DNA of 64,000 bases, taken from NCBI GenBank assembly GCA_946411385.1, contig CAMKDV010000002.1, positions 1 through 64,000 on the forward strand. The letters run 5' to 3'. Source of the DNA: an uncultured Bacteroidales bacterium. Lineage in GTDB: Bacteria > Bacteroidota > Bacteroidia > Bacteroidales > Paludibacteraceae. The notes under the pieces are model-generated. The model was not told the DNA's origin and ran no database searches. It saw nothing but the letters and a program-made list of their open reading frames with translations. The stretch's first letter is position 1. The number at the start of each line of letters is the position of its first letter. Shown here piece by piece: positions 63,001 to 64,000 of the stretch. The position numbers and the translations under genes were made by a program.

Positions 63001-64000
63001 GGATATTGATGTCGACTACACAGCTTTTACCGGCACGGAATTGAAGTTCTATATCGATGATGTAGAAAAAGCCAAACGCACAATTTCTTATAACAAAGAT
63101 TTGCAATCCATTACAGGTGTAACCATCAGCGGGTTGACAGCAGACGGCAAGCCTCACACGCTGCGTGTAGCAACCGGTCATACCTTGGACTGCGTTCCCA
63201 CAACGAAAAAAATTGCCCCGAAAGGCAACTTGCTGACGGAGTTCTATGTGGCAGCACAGCCTGTGGATTGTGATGTTACGACCTACAAACTGGAGGGACA
63301 TTGGACAGTAACCAAGCCCTCTACGAGCGTCTTTGATACGCTTATCATCAAGGAGAACGGCGTCATCATTTACAAAGATACCGTACGCGGCGCCTCTGCC
63401 GACGCCACATCCGCGACAGGATCGAAAGTCTTTGACGGCGTGTATACCATCGGTGCCGATCACAAGACTTATACTGCCTATCTTAAAGAACGCAGCGACT
63501 GCCCCGTGACCACAGCCGCAGCCTATAGTGATCCCGTCACGCCGAAGATGACATTTGACGAAGATGTAAGCTTTGAGGACATATCGTGCAACACGATGAC
63601 TTATACCCTCATTGTGCCCATCAAGTACACCAACCAGCATGGCCGGATGTGGGCATACATCGATAAAGGTTCGCCTTCGGAAATCAAGCAAGAGATAACT
63701 GATTTGGCAGGTTACAAATCCGCTACAGGTTATACAGGATATGCTGAAGACGCAAGCGAGCGCAAGACACTCGTGAAGTTCACCGGGCTGACCGGCGACT
63801 ATGCCGCACATACCGTAAGCGTGGAGTGCGATGGCGCACTATCATGTCATCTTACGGACGGAAAAGCGAAAGGATATACCGCACCAACTATTCCAACGCT
63901 GACGGTAACCTACTACAACAAACCCGATAGCGTCTTGCCGTGCAACCAAACGACCTACACGCTGAGTGGAACAATCCGTTATCGTAACTTCGACGAAAGT
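60095..64000 (+). CDS. Very large secreted multi-domain protein, 3' end beyond the window
   Basis: An open frame of 1302 codons runs uninterrupted from the ATG at 60095 to the window edge; the track missed it because no stop is present. It has a signal peptide (about residues 10-30, ALLLSVLHASPLRA). Two N-terminal starch-binding-like modules (VTVPSGTWSHVVLTR, VDVPNGAWTHVIFTR) come first. A module closely resembling the cargo protein at 55339 follows (MFSFWVANVNNFGEM, FALDDIRFRAVS). Several repeated Ig-like beta-sandwich modules with paired Cys complete the visible part. A second in-frame ATG at 60113 is an alternative start. A C-terminal T9SS domain would be expected outside the window. Confidence 0.8.
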   Translation, partial: MKHIFTMKYRQWTLTAIALLLSVLHASPLRADAITYTGTEKLYFVNGPESCGWFNNTGATLYAYFYGSSGDAWSESSAYAGNIMEVTVPSGTWSHVVLTRTDGGTGWDHVYGTGDGQNKSYDIPLSSTWNYISDYRQFKQGGTQYVAHTLYFYSGGSNVMYFKKYPNDWNTFGNDFGGLNHVFAYFFAKGSNQKVWSSEATEPNSDGILQVDVPNGAWTHVIFTRQSGTPANADDWSKVFSEQNNNKSKDIPLTRYAAYIHNFCSASSSGEGWHWVSTSEAPTSDLAGLNGGNIIREDLNVCTQAFDNNDPLSLSSLLNAAGTDYDYPDPHVWFIWRNEHWIPQRNNWANFWVPLVDADHSYYFLWTNDNDSKARFLHVQKTACPINCKITSFEYVLTPVNVNDSTFAIEGIVAFTQQAGDLVISYRGSEQRFTSPESPQVFSLKGLKAEFGSVAERTHTLRAQFVGTGGWTTDSLAVAPLVESGIVVYDSKDDEDHYTPSRKSYPHDKSVVLTPHVSVAAADSFAWTDKNGRLLKNGHSGDDCTYTILSGRTDLYDLTYDHDDLLFYYTEFNNPPAVEDNMMGNGGYETTTLADDNVSTSPYRLTSGYKYTGVWGGVTSKTNVYDNGYGGENALFGVTTNPNIFWERFAHLSPKDGSYMAVFDGDSGEQIAWQASTSDNPNLKLKQGTTYMFSFWVANVNNFGEMVTRDTKNNAILQFKIRYKDKNDEWHERFLGEETDLNDDEYFNNLWHQNSATFTSDYDADEVIISVVDKNSTGMRIGNDFALDDIRFRAVSVRSATIRARELFSLEYKEPLSSPVNLRVEWLTTPACGLDTCTMRVSFRYPNTTTHNILLTLTDLTEGGYGTIVSGGLLSKTPIVGNPDSTDYVGIFTSRADDGKRIPGAIYKAGIIADAKTHNLKAKLTVLDSKSVDHGGETTKTADAPGVPALTIKKANIVDPACDGTTYGWDIDVDYTAFTGTELKFYIDDVEKAKRTISYNKDLQSITGVTISGLTADGKPHTLRVATGHTLDCVPTTKKIAPKGNLLTEFYVAAQPVDCDVTTYKLEGHWTVTKPSTSVFDTLIIKENGVIIYKDTVRGASADATSATGSKVFDGVYTIGADHKTYTAYLKERSDCPVTTAAAYSDPVTPKMTFDEDVSFEDISCNTMTYTLIVPIKYTNQHGRMWAYIDKGSPSEIKQEITDLAGYKSATGYTGYAEDASERKTLVKFTGLTGDYAAHTVSVECDGALSCHLTDGKAKGYTAPTIPTLTVTYYNKPDSVLPCNQTTYTLSGTIRYRNFDES

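Overview
This window is chromosomal DNA from a member of the Bacteroidales, and the gene content fits a Paludibacteraceae- or Prevotella-like gut or rumen anaerobe. The evidence is the repeated Bacteroidota promoter (TTTG, about 20 bp, TAnnTTTG), type IX secretion C-terminal domains, SusE/F-like modules, OmpA, DUF4143, DUF4252 and DUF2147 proteins, and the lack of obvious Shine-Dalgarno sites. The species cannot be named from the sequence alone.

Left part (1-21.8 kb): AT-rich accessory DNA. It holds two DUF4143 ATPases and a large inverted-repeat element. A three-promoter regulon follows, built around an unusual ECF sigma factor that is fused through one membrane helix to an outer-membrane barrel domain. 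Its apparent targets are its own gene, a lipoprotein gene, and a radical SAM/SPASM plus Gfo/Idh-type oxidoreductase pair. Next is a defence island with a complete Detocs-type two-component system (kinase, lone receiver, receiver-nucleosidase) downstream of an RloA/RloB (AbiL-like) ATPase-Toprim pair. A second ECF regulon (sigma, membrane partner, DUF4252 protein and a distant CarboxypepD_reg/outer-membrane-barrel receptor) is linked by a shared 39-bp promoter. A serine-recombinase remnant lies beside tRNA-Pro.

Centre (21.9-35.8 kb): GC-richer core genes. These are an RND/MMPL exporter, PlsC, a PfkB adenosine-kinase-like protein, tRNA-Asn, a tight six-gene operon (udk, GH3 beta-glucosidase, DUF2147, dus, BASS-like transporter, LD-carboxypeptidase), tRNA-Cys and sufB. 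A tandem array of 11-bp units follows sufB.

Right part (35.9-55 kb, minus strand): a secreted-protein and sugar-phosphate locus. It has a large CBM/FN3/propeller-like protein, a beta-helix protein with SusF-like modules and three related purple-acid-phosphatase-like metallophosphoesterases (two with N-terminal beta-helices). Upstream are PfkB kinase, an acetylxylan-esterase-like lipoprotein, a GatZ/KbaZ-like protein and an AgaS-like SIS isomerase. This resembles cytosolic galactosamine/tagatose-phosphate catabolism fed by extracellular de-esterification. Three of the secreted proteins share a short C-terminal tag.

End (55.3-64 kb, plus strand): a T9SS cargo protein overlaps an OmpA-family gene. 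A very long related secreted protein then runs off the window; the ORF track missed it because it has no stop in the window.
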